Shown piece by piece: positions 26,668 through 35,225 of a DNA stretch of 64,000 nt; position 1 is the stretch's first letter; every line of letters starts with the position of its first letter. The position numbers were made by a program, and so were the translations under genes. Source of the stretch: Myxococcales bacterium (lineage in GTDB: Bacteria; Myxococcota_A; Polyangia; Polyangiales; Polyangiaceae); assembly GCA_016720545.1 (NCBI GenBank), contig JADKKK010000009.1, positions 124,001-188,000 of the forward strand. Reading direction: 5' to 3'. The notes under the pieces were generated by a model. The model ran no database searches, was not told where the DNA came from, and worked only from the letters and a program-made list of their open reading frames with translations.

Positions 26668-28214
26668 ATGAGCACCCGGCGTCGTCCACCCCTTCGCTCC
26701 CTGCTCGCCCTCGGCGCGCTCCTCGCCCCGCTCGCGAGCCTGGGCTTCGTCGCGTGTTCGAGCTCGGTCAGCCGACCGCCCACGCCGGAGCAGCCCGCCC
26801 TTGAAGCCGGCCGGCCGCCGGTCCTCGGCCCCGACGCGCAGGCCCCCTTCGACTCCAGCGTGCCCGACGTCGATCCGCGGCCACCGTTCGACCCTGCCGA
26901 CGAGGCCGTGGTGTGCGCGTCCACCCCGTGCGTGGTGGAGCTCGCGGCGGGGGCGGCGCACTTCTGCGCGCGCATGAGCGACGGCACCGTGCGGTGCTGG
27001 GGGAACGACCCGAACGGTGAGCTCGGCGGCGCGGCTCCTCCCATCGTCGAGCCGGACGCGGGCGCTCCTGACGCGGGCGAGGCCGACGCGAGGCCGACGC
27101 CGAGGCCGACGCCGAGGCCGACGCGGGGACGCCCGGCACCAGCGACGCGGGGGCGAGCGATGCCGGTGACGCCGGCGCTCGACCCACGGTGGTCACCGGT
27201 CTCACGGGTGTGACGCAGCTCTCGGCGGGTGGCACCACCTCGTGCGCGCGCCTCGTCGACGGCAAGGTGAAGTGCTGGGGAGGCAACGACCGAGGGCAGC
27301 TCGGCCTCGAGAACCCTGCGGTCGCCGACGCGCTCGCTCACCCTCTCGCGAGCCCGGCGGCGCTCGCCGGCCCTGCGGTCCGCGTCGACGTGGGCCAGCG
27401 CACGGCCTGCGCGGTCCTCTCCTCGGGAGAAGTTCACTGTTGGGGCGCGAACGCGCAGCTCCTCCTCGCGCGGACCGATTTGGACGGCGGCGTGAACGGC
27501 GCTCCCGAGCGCGCCGATCTCGGCAGCGCGAAGATCGCGCGGACGGCCGGTGGCACCGACACCGCGTTCGCCGTGACGACCGCGGGAGCGCTGCTCGCCT
27601 GGGGAGCCGTCGCCGGAAACGAGGGCGTCGTGGCCGCGCGCATCGCCTCGCTGAGCCCCGACCCTCGCCCGCTCCCGCTCGACCTCACGGGCGTGACGAG
27701 CTTCTCGGTCTCGTCGACCACCATGTACCAGCCGCCGGGCACTGGCTTCCCCAGACCGCCGGTCCAGCCGCTCGGCCACGCCTGCGCGGTCGCGCGCGGC
27801 GGGCAGCTCTATTGCTGGGGCGGGAGCAACGGCGGCGCGCTCGGCACCGGGCTCCCCGACCCCGCGAAGATGCCGACGAGGGCCCGCGTCGCGAGCGAGA
27901 AGGGATACCCGCAGCAGGTGACCGCCGCCGGCGAGATCACCTGCGTGAGGCTCACCGACGGCACGGTGCAGTGCGCGGGCGACGACTCTCGCGGCGCGCT
28001 CGGTCGCGGAGTGGCCGACAAGTTCTCCATGTTCTTCGTCCCCGCCAAGGCGCTCACGGGCCGCGCGGTGCAGGTCGCCGCGGCGCGGGGCACGGTGTGC
28101 GCGCTCCTGCAGGGCGGGACGGTCTCGTGTTGGGGGAGCAACGAGCTCGGCGAGCTCGGCCTCGGCACGCGCGACACCGTCGCGCACCCAAGCCCCGTGT
28201 CGGTCCGCTTCTAG
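26668..28214 (+). pseudogene. RCC1-repeat lipoprotein, broken by a frameshift
   Basis: One gene read in two frames. The first part (from ATG 26668) has a signal, lipobox VACSS and an RCC1 blade (AGAAHFCARMSDGTVRCWGN). The frame is lost inside a 12-base repeat near 27088-27091, where GACGCGAGG stands in place of GACGCCGAGG, one C short. Restoring that C gives an EADAEADA linker and joins the second part, which carries further blades (CARLVDGKVKCWG, CAVLSSGEVHCWG, CAVARGGQLYCWG, CVRLTDGTVQCAG, CALLQGGTVSCWG). The full product would be about 515 residues. Real mutation or sequencing error cannot be told apart here. Confidence 0.78.
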
Positions 28215-28314
28215 TGTCGCGTTTCCATCGAAGCGAACGGTGCTCCGCACACTGGGCCTCGCCCAACAACGCAGCACGATTCCTGTTCTGTTGGGCTCCG
28301 CCCAAACCCGCGTA

Positions 28315-28336
28315 CCTCGATTCAAGAGAATCGAGG
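28315..28336 (+). other. Hairpin before the IgGFc-binding-like gene
   Basis: CCTCGATT, a 6-base loop, then AATCGAGG: a perfect 8-bp stem about 20 bases before the next start. The 142-base gap also has TTGGGC/GCCCAA repeats. There is no T-run, so it is more likely an attenuator, processing site or RNA-stability element than a terminator. Confidence 0.4.
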
Positions 28337-28356
28337 CACTAGAAAGGCCTCGCCCC

Positions 28357-30222
28357 ATGCTCACCACTCTCCGGCCGCGCCGCGCGGCCTCCTTCATCCT
28401 CCTCGGCCTGCTCGGCGCTCTCTGCCCCCTGGCGCTCGCCGCCTGCGGCACGGCTCGCGATCCCGGCGAGGCGCCCAAGCCCACACCCACCTTCGAGCTC
28501 CCGAAGGAAGACGCCGCGCCGCCCGCGCCCCCGGTCTGCGGGGTGCACTGCTCGCGAGATCTCAAGCGCGTGCTCGATGGCTGCGAGGGCGCCGAGCGGG
28601 TCGTCGAGGAGTGCACGAAGGACCAGGGCTGCGGCAAGGGCACCTGCTTGGACGCCTGCACGGCGGTCGCGCTCTCCAAGGGGTCCACGGGCTGTGACTT
28701 CTGGGCCGTGCAGCCCGACGATCTGCCCTCCTACCGAGGGGCCTGCTACGCCGCGATGATCGCCAACACTTGGGACCGCCCGGTGGCGCTCTCGGCGGAT
28801 TTCGGCGCCGCCTCCCTCGACATCTCCAAGTCCACCTACACCGTCAAGCGCAAGGGGATCGATCCCGAGTACACGGTGCTGAGCGGACCGCTCCCGCCCG
28901 GCGAGGTCGCGATCGTGTTCCTCGCCCACGATCCGCTCGTCGCGCAGGGCAGCCAGAACGTGAAGCTCTGCCCCGTCGGGGTCACGCCCGCGCTGACCGT
29001 CGACCCGATCCGGCACGGCACGTCGAAGACCCAGGCGTTTCACCTGAAGGCCGACGCGCCCATCGCTGCGTACACCATCTTCCCCTACGGCGGCGCGGAC
29101 AGCTACGTCCCCACCGCGACCTTGCTCCTCCCGAGCACCGCATGGGACAAAAGCTACGTGGCCGTGAGCCCCAACGATTTTGGCACCACGCTGCGCCGCC
29201 GCACCCTGCAGATCGTAGCGAACGAGGACGACACCGAGGTGAGCATGCGCCCCACGGTCGAGATCCCGTCCGGGCAGGACGTCGCCGGCGCGGCGCGCAA
29301 CGTCACCCAGTCTTGGAAGCTCTCGCGGGGTCAGGTGCTGCAGCTCACGCAGGCGTCGCTCACCGGCAGTCCCATCGCGACGAGCAAGCCGGTCGGCCTC
29401 TTCGGCGGCTCGGTCTGCACCGAGCTCCCGCTCCCCTACTGCGACACGATGCAGCAGCAGATCCCGCCTTTCGCGATGTGGGGCACGGAGTACGCGCTCG
29501 TGCCCTACAAGCCGCGGCTCGATAGCTTCTCTCCCGACATCCGCGAGAGCGTGCCCTACTCGATCGTGGGCGCGGTGAACGGCACCACCCTCACCTACGA
29601 GCCCTCGCGCCCGCTCGGCGCGCCCGAAAAGCTCGAGGCCGGCGAGTCGGCGCACTTCATCGCGGACTCCATCGTCGTCGTGCGAAGCCAGGACTCGAAG
29701 CACCCCATCTACGCGTCGGTCTACATGACCGGATCGACCTACGGCGGCGGTACGCCCGGGAAGCTCACGCTGGGGGATCCCGACTTCGTGAACGTGCCGG
29801 CGAGTGACCAGTTCCTGGACCGGTACATCTTCTTTACCGACTTCACCTTCCCGCTCACCACGCTCACCGTGGTGCGGCGAAAGACCGCCAAGGGCTTCTC
29901 TCCGGTCACCATCGATTGCGCCGGGGAGATCACGGGTTGGCAGCCCATCGGCACGGGCGACAAATACGAGTGGACCTGGGTCACCCTCACCGAGGGCTTC
30001 GTGCCGCAGAAGTTCCCCAAGGGCGAGTGCAGCTACGGTCGCCAAGAGGCCAAGAGCGACGGGCCCTTCTCGGTGACCGTGTGGGGCGTCGGTCGCGACG
30101 CCAGCTATGGGTACGTGGCGGGGACCGGGCTCCGACCGATCAACGACGCTCCCCCTCCGGGCGGTGAGGTAGCGCGGGCCGACCCAGGCGCGCCGCGCCG
30201 CGCGAGGCCGGCCTATCGCTAG
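28357..30222 (+). CDS. IgGFc-binding-like surface protein
   Basis: A 621-residue lipoprotein (lipobox LAAC). A Cys-rich segment (CGVHCSRDLKRVLDGC ... CGKGTCLDAC) is followed by a region of about 500 residues matching the pattern of the IgGFc-binding protein N-terminal family. Its landmarks are CDFWAVQPDDL, AAMIANTWDRPVAL, GGADSYVPTATLLLPS, GSVCTELPLPYCD and HPIYASVYMTG. These proteins are extracellular and probably adhesive. The TAG stop (30220-30222) lies inside the left end of element copy 2. It is the last gene of the long plus-strand run. Confidence 0.82.
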   Translation: MLTTLRPRRAASFILLGLLGALCPLALAACGTARDPGEAPKPTPTFELPKEDAAPPAPPVCGVHCSRDLKRVLDGCEGAERVVEECTKDQGCGKGTCLDACTAVALSKGSTGCDFWAVQPDDLPSYRGACYAAMIANTWDRPVALSADFGAASLDISKSTYTVKRKGIDPEYTVLSGPLPPGEVAIVFLAHDPLVAQGSQNVKLCPVGVTPALTVDPIRHGTSKTQAFHLKADAPIAAYTIFPYGGADSYVPTATLLLPSTAWDKSYVAVSPNDFGTTLRRRTLQIVANEDDTEVSMRPTVEIPSGQDVAGAARNVTQSWKLSRGQVLQLTQASLTGSPIATSKPVGLFGGSVCTELPLPYCDTMQQQIPPFAMWGTEYALVPYKPRLDSFSPDIRESVPYSIVGAVNGTTLTYEPSRPLGAPEKLEAGESAHFIADSIVVVRSQDSKHPIYASVYMTGSTYGGGTPGKLTLGDPDFVNVPASDQFLDRYIFFTDFTFPLTTLTVVRRKTAKGFSPVTIDCAGEITGWQPIGTGDKYEWTWVTLTEGFVPQKFPKGECSYGRQEAKSDGPFSVTVWGVGRDASYGYVAGTGLRPINDAPPPGGEVARADPGAPRRARPAYR

Positions 30223-30520
30223 TCCCCTGGAGTCGTGGTTCGTATCAGAAGTCGGGTCTTCGGTGTCATTCCGAGGAGCGAGGGGGTGCCCCGTTTTCGG
30301 CGGCGGCGGGCCCGTCCTCAACTCGGACGTCGTTCCGCGCGGTGGAGGCGGCGCTTTGCGCTCAGGGGACAGTGGTTTCGGGTGTGACCGCGCGAGAACG
30401 CCGACCCTCGAACATGAGTATCCTCCCACCGCCGCCGAAAACGGGGCACCCCCTCGCTCCCTTGTGGCGAAAGGCCGAGCCGCGCGACTTCTGGAAGGGA
30501 TCACGCCTCCAGGGGACTAG
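30219..30520 (+). mobile_element. MITE-like element with CTAG ends, copy 2
   Basis: A 302-bp copy in the same orientation as copy 1, with perfect outer ends (CTAGTCCCCTGGAG ... CTCCAGGGGACTAG). An inner inverted repeat of about 31 bases (GAGCGAGGGGGTGCCCCGTT and its complement) could fold most of the element into a long hairpin. It sits exactly between two convergent genes and supplies both of their TAG stop codons. No transposase inside. Confidence 0.9.
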
Positions 30521-31626
30521 TAGGTCACCACGGTGCGGATCGACTCGCCCCGCTTCATGAGGTCGAACCCCTCGTTGATGCGCTCGAGCGGCAGCGTGTG
30601 GGTGATCATGGAGTCGATGTCGATTTTGCCCTCCATGTACCAGTCGACGATCTTCGGCACGTCGGTGCGGCCGCGCGCGCCGCCGAAGGCCGAGCCCTTC
30701 CACACGCGCCCGGTGACGAGCTGGAAGGGGCGGGTCTTGATCTCCTGCCCCGCCCCGGCCACGCCGATGATGATCGACTCACCCCAGCCGCGGTGGCAGC
30801 ACTCGAGCGCCTGCCGCATCAGGTCGACGTTGCCGACGCACTCGAAGCTGTAGTCGGCGCCGCCACCCGTGAGCTCGACGAGGTGCGCGACCAGATCGCC
30901 CGACACCTCCTCGGCGTTGACGAAGTGCGTCATGCCGAGCTGCGCGCCGAGGGCCTCGCGCGCGGGGTTGATGTCGACGCCGATGATCTTGTCGGCGCCG
31001 ACGAGGCGCAGCCCCTGCACGACGTTGAGCCCGATGCCGCCGAGGCCGAACACCACGGCGTTCGCGCCTGGCTCCACCTTGGCCGTGTGGATGACCGCGC
31101 CAATGCCGGTGGTCACTCCGCAGCCAATATAACAGACCTTTTCGAACGGGGCGTCTTTGCGGATCTTGGCGAGCGCGATCTCGGGGAGCACGGTGTAGTT
31201 CGCGAAGGTCGAGCACCCCATGTAGTGGTGTATCGGCTTCCCCTTGATGGAGAAGCGGCTCGTACCGTCGGGCATCATGCCCTTGCCCTGGGTGGCGCGG
31301 ATCGCGGTGCACAGGTTGGTCTTGCGGCTGAGGCATGACTTGCAGCCCCGGCACTCGGGTGTGTAGAGGGGTATCACGTGGTCGCCCGGGGCGAGCCCGG
31401 TGACGTCCGGGCCCACCTCGACGACGACGCCGGCGCCCTCGTGCCCGAAGATCACCGGAAATAGCCCTTCGGGATCGGCCCCCGAGAGGGTGAACTCGTC
31501 GGTGTGGCAGATGCCCGTTGCCTTGAGCTCGACGAGCACTTCGCCCGCCTTCGGACCCTCGAGATCGACCTCCTCCACGACGAGGGGCTTTCCAACTTCG
31601 TAGGCGACCGCTGCGCGCACCTTCAT
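30517..31626 (-). CDS. frmA: Class III alcohol / S-(hydroxymethyl)glutathione dehydrogenase
   Basis: A 369-residue zinc-dependent dehydrogenase that oxidises the formaldehyde-glutathione adduct with NAD. Catalytic zinc ligands: Cys in GICHTDEF and the GHEGAGVV motif. The structural zinc site is the four-Cys lobe CRGCKSCLSRKTNLC. The nucleotide site is VFGLGGIGLNVVQG. The ATG at 31626 gives the usual N-terminus; the long upstream frame is repeat DNA. Its TAG stop (30517-30519) lies in the right end of element copy 2, yet the protein ends normally (IRTVVTY). Confidence 0.93.
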   Translation of the reverse strand: MKVRAAVAYEVGKPLVVEEVDLEGPKAGEVLVELKATGICHTDEFTLSGADPEGLFPVIFGHEGAGVVVEVGPDVTGLAPGDHVIPLYTPECRGCKSCLSRKTNLCTAIRATQGKGMMPDGTSRFSIKGKPIHHYMGCSTFANYTVLPEIALAKIRKDAPFEKVCYIGCGVTTGIGAVIHTAKVEPGANAVVFGLGGIGLNVVQGLRLVGADKIIGVDINPAREALGAQLGMTHFVNAEEVSGDLVAHLVELTGGGADYSFECVGNVDLMRQALECCHRGWGESIIIGVAGAGQEIKTRPFQLVTGRVWKGSAFGGARGRTDVPKIVDWYMEGKIDIDSMITHTLPLERINEGFDLMKRGESIRTVVTY

Positions 31627-31719
31627 GAGAGCTCTCCTCGGCTTCGTGCGGTGCGCGAGCGCGCCCGCCGGCGCCGCCATGATAACCCGCCGGCTCCCGA
31701 AGAAGGAAGGCTCCCCCGC

Positions 31720-32013
31720 GAGGCGGGAGGACGGAGTCCTCCGCCGACGCGGGCCCCGAGCACCCGCGGGCCCCGAGCACCCGCGAGGCGGGAGGACGGA
31801 GTCCTCCGCCGACGCGGGCCCCGAGCACCCGCGAGCCCCGAGCACCCGCGAGGCGGGAGGACGGAGTCCTCCGCCGACGCGGGCCCCGAGCACCCGCGAG
31901 GCGGGAGGACGGAGTCCTCCGCCGACGCGGGCCCCGAGCACCCGCGGGCCCCGAGCACCCGCGAGCCCCGAGCACCCGCGAGGCGGGAGGACGGAGTCCT
32001 CCGCCGACGCGGG
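31720..32013. repeat. Compound hairpin minisatellite between frmA and glnA
   Basis: Two alternating units. Unit A (33 bases) contains GGAGGACGGAGTCCTCC, which folds as GGAGGA/TCCTCC around a 5-base loop. Unit B (about 15 bases) is CCCCGAGCACCCGCG. Unit A occurs five times (from about 31720, 31785, 31850, 31898 and 31980), separated by 2, 2, 1 and 3 copies of unit B. A sixth isolated A core is at 32083-32099. It fills most of the 526-base gap upstream of frmA. It encodes no credible protein. Confidence 0.92.
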
Positions 32014-32022
32014 CCCTCCACC

Positions 32023-32045
32023 GTTTTGGGCTTGGGACCCAAAAC
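32023..32045. other. Perfect hairpin GTTTTGGG/CCCAAAAC
   Basis: An 8-bp inverted repeat with a 7-base loop at the glnA side of the minisatellite. It is AT-richer than its surroundings and stands between the frmA promoter region and the glnA terminator. It may be a second terminator or a protein-binding site. Confidence 0.4.
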
Positions 32046-32112
32046 CAGGAGGTGGGGCCCCAGCCGGCTCCGCCGGTGGGGCGGAGGACGGAGTCCTCCG
32101 ATGACAAGTCAG

Positions 32113-32158
32113 ACCTGATTGAGCAGTCGTGGTCGAAGACCACGACGTTCAATCAGGT
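32113..32158 (-). terminator. Two-tier hairpin at the end of glnA
   Basis: Outer stem ACCTGATTGA/TCAATCAGGT (10 bp) encloses inner stem GTCGTGGTC/GACCACGAC (9 bp, GAA loop). The glnA stop codon (32153-32155) lies inside the outer arm. It is a strong candidate terminator or 3'-end stabiliser for the glnA transcript. There is no long U-run after it. Confidence 0.65.
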
Positions 32159-33568
32159 GTCGAAGTAGAGATAGAACTCGTGCGGGGTGGGGCGCATGCG
32201 GATGGGGTTCAGCTCCTTCGTGCGCTTGAAGTCGAGCCACTCCTCGATGACGTCCTTCGTGAAGACGTCGCCGCGGAGCAAGAACTCGTGGTCGCGCTCC
32301 AGGTTGTTCAGCGCTTCTTCCAGGCTCCCGGGCATCTGCGGGACGGTCTTCAGCTCCTCGGGGGAGAGGGCGTAAATGTCCTTGTCGAGCGGATCGCCCG
32401 GGTCGATCTTGTTCTGGATGCCGTCGAGGCCGGCCATGAGCATCGCCGCGAAGGCGAGGTACGGGTTCGACGACGGATCGGGGAAGCGCACCTCGATGCG
32501 GCGGGTCTTGGGCGACGGCCCCGTGATGGGGATTCGCACGGAGGCCGAGCGATTGCGGCTCGAATAGGCGAGGTTGACCGGCGCCTCGAAGCCGGGGACG
32601 AGGCGGCGGTAGCTGTTCGTCGTCGGGTTCGTGAACGCGGCGAGGGTGCCCGCGTGCTTGATGATGCCGCCGATGTACCAGAGCGCCATCTGCGAGAGGC
32701 CGGCGTAGCCGTCGCCGCCGAAGAGGGGCTTCCCGTCCTTCCAGAGCGACTGGTGGACGTGCATGCCCGAGCCGTTGTCGCCGAAGAGGGGCTTCGGCAT
32801 GAAGGTGCACGCCTTGTTGTGGCGACGCGCCATGTTCTTGACGACGTACTTGAACCAGAGGAGGTTGTCGCCGCACGAGAGGAGCTCTGCGAACTTGAAG
32901 CCGATCTCGCACTGTCCACCGGTAGCGACCTCGTGGTGGCCCACCTCGACGGAGATGCCCGTCGCCTCGAGCATCAGCATCATCTCCTGCCGAATGCCCG
33001 CGAGCGTGTCGGTCGGGGGCACGGGGAAATAGCCCTCCTTGTAGCGGGTCTTGTAGCCCAGGTTCGGGCCCTCGGACTTGCCCGAGTTCCACGCTCCCTC
33101 TTTGCTGTCGAGGAAGTAGTAGCCCTCGTTCGGCTTCGATTGGTCGAAGCGGACGTCGTCGAACAGGAAGAACTCGGCCTCGGGGCCCATGTACGACGTG
33201 TCGGCGATGCCCGTCTGCTTGAGATAGGCCTCGGCCTTCTTCGCGATGTGCCGGGGATCACGGGAGTACGGCTGCTTCGTGATGGGGTCGAAGACGCTCG
33301 CGACGAGGCTCAGCGTCGTGTGCTCGTAGAACGGATCGATCTTGGCCGTGCTGGCGTCGGGGATCATCACCATGTCGGAGGCGTTGATCGGCTGCCACCC
33401 GCGGATCGACGAGCCGTCGAAGGCGATGCCGTCCTCGAACATGGCCTCGTCGAGGCGGTGTGCGGGCAGGGTCGTGTGTTGCCACTGGCCCGGGAAGTCC
33501 ACGAACTTGATGTCGATGAACTTCACATCCTTGGATTTGGCGAGCTCGATGACGTCCTTCGGCTTCAT
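32153..33568 (-). CDS. glnA: Glutamine synthetase, type I
   Basis: A 471-residue enzyme that joins ammonia to glutamate using ATP, the main route of nitrogen assimilation. Signatures: FDGSSIRGW near residue 50, GPEAEFFLFD near 130, and NGSGMHVHQSLWKDG near 265. The regulatory Tyr region (DKDIYALSPEE, near 400) matches the adenylylation site, so activity is probably controlled by adenylylation. It lies 78 bases after glnB on the same strand, the common glnBA order. Confidence 0.97.
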   Translation of the reverse strand: MKPKDVIELAKSKDVKFIDIKFVDFPGQWQHTTLPAHRLDEAMFEDGIAFDGSSIRGWQPINASDMVMIPDASTAKIDPFYEHTTLSLVASVFDPITKQPYSRDPRHIAKKAEAYLKQTGIADTSYMGPEAEFFLFDDVRFDQSKPNEGYYFLDSKEGAWNSGKSEGPNLGYKTRYKEGYFPVPPTDTLAGIRQEMMLMLEATGISVEVGHHEVATGGQCEIGFKFAELLSCGDNLLWFKYVVKNMARRHNKACTFMPKPLFGDNGSGMHVHQSLWKDGKPLFGGDGYAGLSQMALWYIGGIIKHAGTLAAFTNPTTNSYRRLVPGFEAPVNLAYSSRNRSASVRIPITGPSPKTRRIEVRFPDPSSNPYLAFAAMLMAGLDGIQNKIDPGDPLDKDIYALSPEELKTVPQMPGSLEEALNNLERDHEFLLRGDVFTKDVIEEWLDFKRTKELNPIRMRPTPHEFYLYFDT

Positions 33569-33646
33569 AGTCTTCCTCTCTTGACGATTTCATGACGGGA
33601 GGCTGGTGGCCTCGCTGGGGAACGGTTCAGGAGCCGGCGGGGCCCC

Positions 33647-33985
33647 TCAGATGGCGTTGCGGCCGCGCTCGCCGGTGCGAATGCGGACGGCCTCTTCCAC
33701 GTCGGTGACGAAGATCTTTCCGTCGCCGATTCGGCCGGTCTTGGCGCTCTTCTCGATGGCGTCGAGCACGTCGTTCACGTGCTCTTCGGGGACGACGATC
33801 TCGATCTTCACCTTCGGCACGAAGTCGACCACGTACGCGCTGCCGCGGTAGACCTCCTTCTTGCCGCCGGTGCGGCCGAAACCCTTCACCTCGGTGACGG
33901 TCATGCCCTGCACGCCCACCTCGGAGAGCGCGTCCTTCACCTCGTCGAGCTTGAAGGGCTTGATGATGGCTTCGATCTTCTTCAC
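33647..33985 (-). CDS. glnB: Nitrogen regulatory protein PII
   Basis: A 112-residue PII signalling protein starting MKKIEAIIKPFKLDEVK. The T-loop Tyr51 (YRGSAYVVDF), the site of uridylylation, is conserved. The B-loop motif GRIGDGKIFV binds ATP and 2-oxoglutarate. PII reports nitrogen and carbon status and controls glutamine synthetase, encoded just downstream. A candidate sigma-54 promoter is about 100 bases upstream. Confidence 0.96.
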   Translation of the reverse strand: MKKIEAIIKPFKLDEVKDALSEVGVQGMTVTEVKGFGRTGGKKEVYRGSAYVVDFVPKVKIEIVVPEEHVNDVLDAIEKSAKTGRIGDGKIFVTDVEEAVRIRTGERGRNAI

Positions 33986-34086
33986 GGTCGTGCCTCCGTG
34001 CGCGAGCCAGGCCGCGCGGTCGGGGAGCCTATCACCCCGGCCCTCGTCACGGTGGGCCGGGCCGAGGCCCTGTCCACCGCCGCCGC

Positions 34087-34102
34087 AGCACTAGCGTGGC
34101 CA
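34087..34102 (-). promoter_or_regulatory. Candidate sigma-54 promoter for glnBA
   Basis: On the minus strand, TGGCCACGCTAGTGCT carries GG and GC separated by exactly 10 bases, the -24/-12 rule of sigma-54 promoters (consensus TGGCAC-N5-TTGCA). The GG and GC pairs and flanking T positions match; the middle is weaker. The distance to glnB (about 100 bases) is suitable, and glnBA operons are often under NtrC and sigma-54. Confidence 0.4.
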
Positions 34103-34170
34103 CCGTTTCGGAAATGTTTCCGACCGGTCGGGTCGTGCAATCGGCGCCGAATCGTTGCACCGTACGACCC

Positions 34171-35205
34171 ATGCCGCCCGCCCCGCAGGACCCCGAGTCG
34201 CCGGCGCCTCGCGCTTCGACGCGCGGGAGCCTGCCGCTCGGGACGTTCCCGACCCCCGTCCACGCGCTCGAGGCCCTCTCGACGCCGCGCGTGTTGGTGT
34301 ACGTCAAGCGCGACGACCGCTCCGGAGAGGCCTACGGCGGCAACAAGGTCCGAAAGCTCGAGCCGGTGCTGTTCGACGCGCGCGCCCGCGGGAAGACGCG
34401 CCTGCTCACCGTCGGCGCCGCCGGGAGCCACCACGTGTTGGCGACCGCGACGTACGGCCTCGCAGCAGGGTTCGCCGTGGCCGCCGTCCTCGTGCCGCAG
34501 CCGGGCAATCTGCACGTCGTCACCAACCTGCGCGCGAGCCTAGGGCGCGGCCTGGAGCCGATTTGCGCGCGCGGCTTCCACGAGGTGCCGCTCCAGGTGC
34601 TCGCGCACATGACCCCGCAGACCGCGTTCGTGTCGCTCGGCGGCTCGAGCGTCACCGGGACGCTCGGCTACGTGGACGCGGCCTTCGAGCTGCGCGCGCA
34701 GATCGAGGCGGGAGCGCTGCCCGAGCCCGACGTGATCGTCACGGCGCTCGGCTCGGGCGGCACGGTCGCGGGGCTCGCGGTGGGCCTCGAAGCCGCCGGG
34801 CTCGCCTCGCGCGTGGTCGCCGTCGCCGTCTCGTCGCCGGTGTTCGTCCTCGAGGGGCTCATGGCCCGCCTCGTGCGCCGAACGGCGCGGCGAGCCGCGG
34901 TCGACGCGGCCGGGGCGCTCGCGCGCGTCCGTGTCGAGGGAGGCTTCTTGGGCGCGGGGTACGGCCACGCCACCCCCCAGGGCGAGCTCGCGACGGCGCG
35001 CGCGGCGGAGGTGGGGCTCGCGCTCGACCCGACGTACACGGCGAAGGCCTTCGCCGCGGCGCTCGCAGAGATCGCGCGGCTCGAGGCGGCTGGCGAGCCG
35101 AGGACGGTCCTCTACTGGCACACCCTCTCGAGCGCGCCGATGGCGCCCCTGCTCGCGACCGCCCCCGAGTCACTCGAGGGCGAGCTCCGCGATCTCGTGC
35201 GTTGA
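34171..35205 (+). CDS. PLP-dependent D-cysteine desulfhydrase / ACC deaminase-like enzyme
   Basis: A 344-residue fold-type II PLP enzyme. Lys59 in GEAYGGNKVRKLE is the expected Schiff-base lysine. ALGSGGTVAGLAVG is the phosphate-binding loop. GHATPQGE near the C-terminal third and the opening LPLGTFPTPVHAL also match the family. Known members deaminate D-cysteine, ACC or related amino acids; the exact substrate is open. ATG 34171 was chosen over GTG 34096 because the extra N-terminal part would overlap the glnB promoter region. Confidence 0.8.
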   Translation: MPPAPQDPESPAPRASTRGSLPLGTFPTPVHALEALSTPRVLVYVKRDDRSGEAYGGNKVRKLEPVLFDARARGKTRLLTVGAAGSHHVLATATYGLAAGFAVAAVLVPQPGNLHVVTNLRASLGRGLEPICARGFHEVPLQVLAHMTPQTAFVSLGGSSVTGTLGYVDAAFELRAQIEAGALPEPDVIVTALGSGGTVAGLAVGLEAAGLASRVVAVAVSSPVFVLEGLMARLVRRTARRAAVDAAGALARVRVEGGFLGAGYGHATPQGELATARAAEVGLALDPTYTAKAFAAALAEIARLEAAGEPRTVLYWHTLSSAPMAPLLATAPESLEGELRDLVR

Positions 35206-35225
35206 GCCGGGCGGCTCCGCGTGGT

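Noticed and set aside
25341..28688. Very long open frame (1115 codons) on the minus strand
   Set aside because: It lies antisense to four plus-strand lipoprotein genes with clear signals, motifs and coupled starts; its product is Arg/Gly/Ala-rich with no domains, as expected for a shadow frame in GC-rich DNA.
30339..30504. Protein gene inside the MITE-like element
   Set aside because: The open frame is conserved in three copies but has no ribosome site or recognisable domain and could be open by chance; it is reported only as an observation.
31720..32013. CRISPR array
   Set aside because: The repeats are adjacent or separated by further repeats, not by unique spacers, and no cas genes are present.
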